Source: Cochliopodium minus (lineage: Eukaryota; Discosea; Himatismenida; Cochliopodiidae). Taken from it: a stretch of 20,190 nucleotides of DNA. Position 1 is the first letter of the stretch, and every line of letters starts with the position of its first letter. A program made the position numbers and the translations under genes. The DNA is taken from NCBI GenBank assembly GCA_024220525.1, contig JAMYWO010000371.1, positions 14,421-34,610 on the forward strand. The letters are read 5' to 3'. A model generated the notes under the pieces. It searched no databases. It was not told the origin of the DNA and saw only the letters and a program-made list of their open reading frames with translations. Positions 19,754 to 20,190 of the stretch are shown one piece after another.

Positions 19754-19837
19754 TAAAAATATAAAAATATGTTTGGTTTATCTTTTAATTTATTTTTTTG
19801 TGTTAAATAAAATTGTATTTAAAAAAAAAAAGTTTAA

Positions 19838-20190
19838 TTAGTTTCGTTTATTTTTGTTAAATCTTGTAATGAGTTTGGTGAGTTCTACATATCTTTCTTT
19901 TGCTTCTTTGTTTCCTAATTCAGCTGACTTTTTGTAAAGTTGGGCCGCTTTTTGAATGTTCTGTTTGATTCCGTGTTCTCCTTGTTCATAAATAGAAGCC
20001 AAGTTGTTCATAGCCAGATTGTTATTCAATTCAACAGCTTTTTCATAATAATGGATCGCCTTTTCAATGTTTTTTTTTATCCCACCCGCTCCAGTATGAT
20101 AAATATAAGCAAGAATGAAAATAGAAAGAGGATTATCCAAATTTGCTGCTTGTTCATAAAGATCAATTGCCTTTTCAATATTTTTTTCAA
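19838..20190 (-). CDS. Sel1-repeat protein, 3' end
   Basis: The frame is open at the window edge and ends with TAA at 19838-19840; at least 117 residues are visible. It contains three Sel1-like (TPR-related) helical repeats of about 36 residues, with the pattern GIKKNIEKAIHYYEKAVELN...AMNNLASIYEQG, then GIKQNIQKAAQLYKKSAELG. Sel1 repeats are protein-binding scaffolds, common in large families in amoeboid protists. The C-terminal tail is basic (RFNKNKRN). No introns lie in the visible part. It converges on the plus-strand fragment, with only about 85 bp between their stops. The N-terminus and any catalytic domain lie outside the window. Confidence 0.9.
   Translation of the reverse strand, partial: EKNIEKAIDLYEQAANLDNPLSIFILAYIYHTGAGGIKKNIEKAIHYYEKAVELNNNLAMNNLASIYEQGEHGIKQNIQKAAQLYKKSAELGNKEAKERYVELTKLITRFNKNKRN

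Overview
The window is intron-dense nuclear DNA from a very A+T-rich unicellular eukaryote. Introns are short, almost pure A/T and GT-AG. The gene content (a receptor with many EGF-like repeats and an IPT/TIG domain, Ras-type LRRs, RasGAP and Sel1 repeats) resembles amoeboid protists such as Amoebozoa or Heterolobosea, but the exact lineage cannot be fixed from this sequence. All gene models were spliced by eye, using reading frame, splice phase and family resemblance. In every multi-exon model the exon phases join without a frame break. I see no bacterial genes, tRNA, rRNA, CRISPR or transposon open reading frames.

Layout. Plus strand: 304-531, a small Lys-rich protein of unknown function; 651-1357, a two-exon protein of about 152 aa with a possible ubiquitin-like fold. 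Minus strand: 3438-1507, a 5-exon tail-anchored leucine-rich-repeat protein; 5045-3670, the 7-exon diphthine synthase DPH5; 5863-5319, the 3-exon proteasome maturation factor POMP/Ump1; 8811-6059, a 6-exon indoleamine 2,3-dioxygenase family enzyme with a signal peptide; 9681-9112, an intronless four-helix membrane protein. Then 17612-9934, a 27-exon gene for a receptor of about 1,214 aa: signal peptide, N-terminal beta-rich segment, IPT/TIG domain, about 15 EGF-like repeats, one membrane helix and a cytoplasmic RasGAP domain with an intact arginine finger. Directly upstream (19159-17737) lies a second RasGAP copy with the same exon plan but no ectodomain. Next come a 5'-incomplete plus-strand gene (19328-19753) and the 3' end of a Sel1-repeat gene (20190-19838).

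The most notable item is the receptor-RasGAP. It couples an extracellular TIG/EGF region directly to Ras-family GTPase inactivation through one membrane span. This is the logic of animal plexins, but without a recognisable Sema domain and with an NF1/p120-like GAP. The truncated upstream copy suggests a tandem pair of such receptors, one of which lost its 5' half at a low-complexity breakpoint near 19160-19327. DPH5 and POMP are ordinary housekeeping genes for translation and proteasome assembly. The signal-bearing dioxygenase is the second unusual gene.
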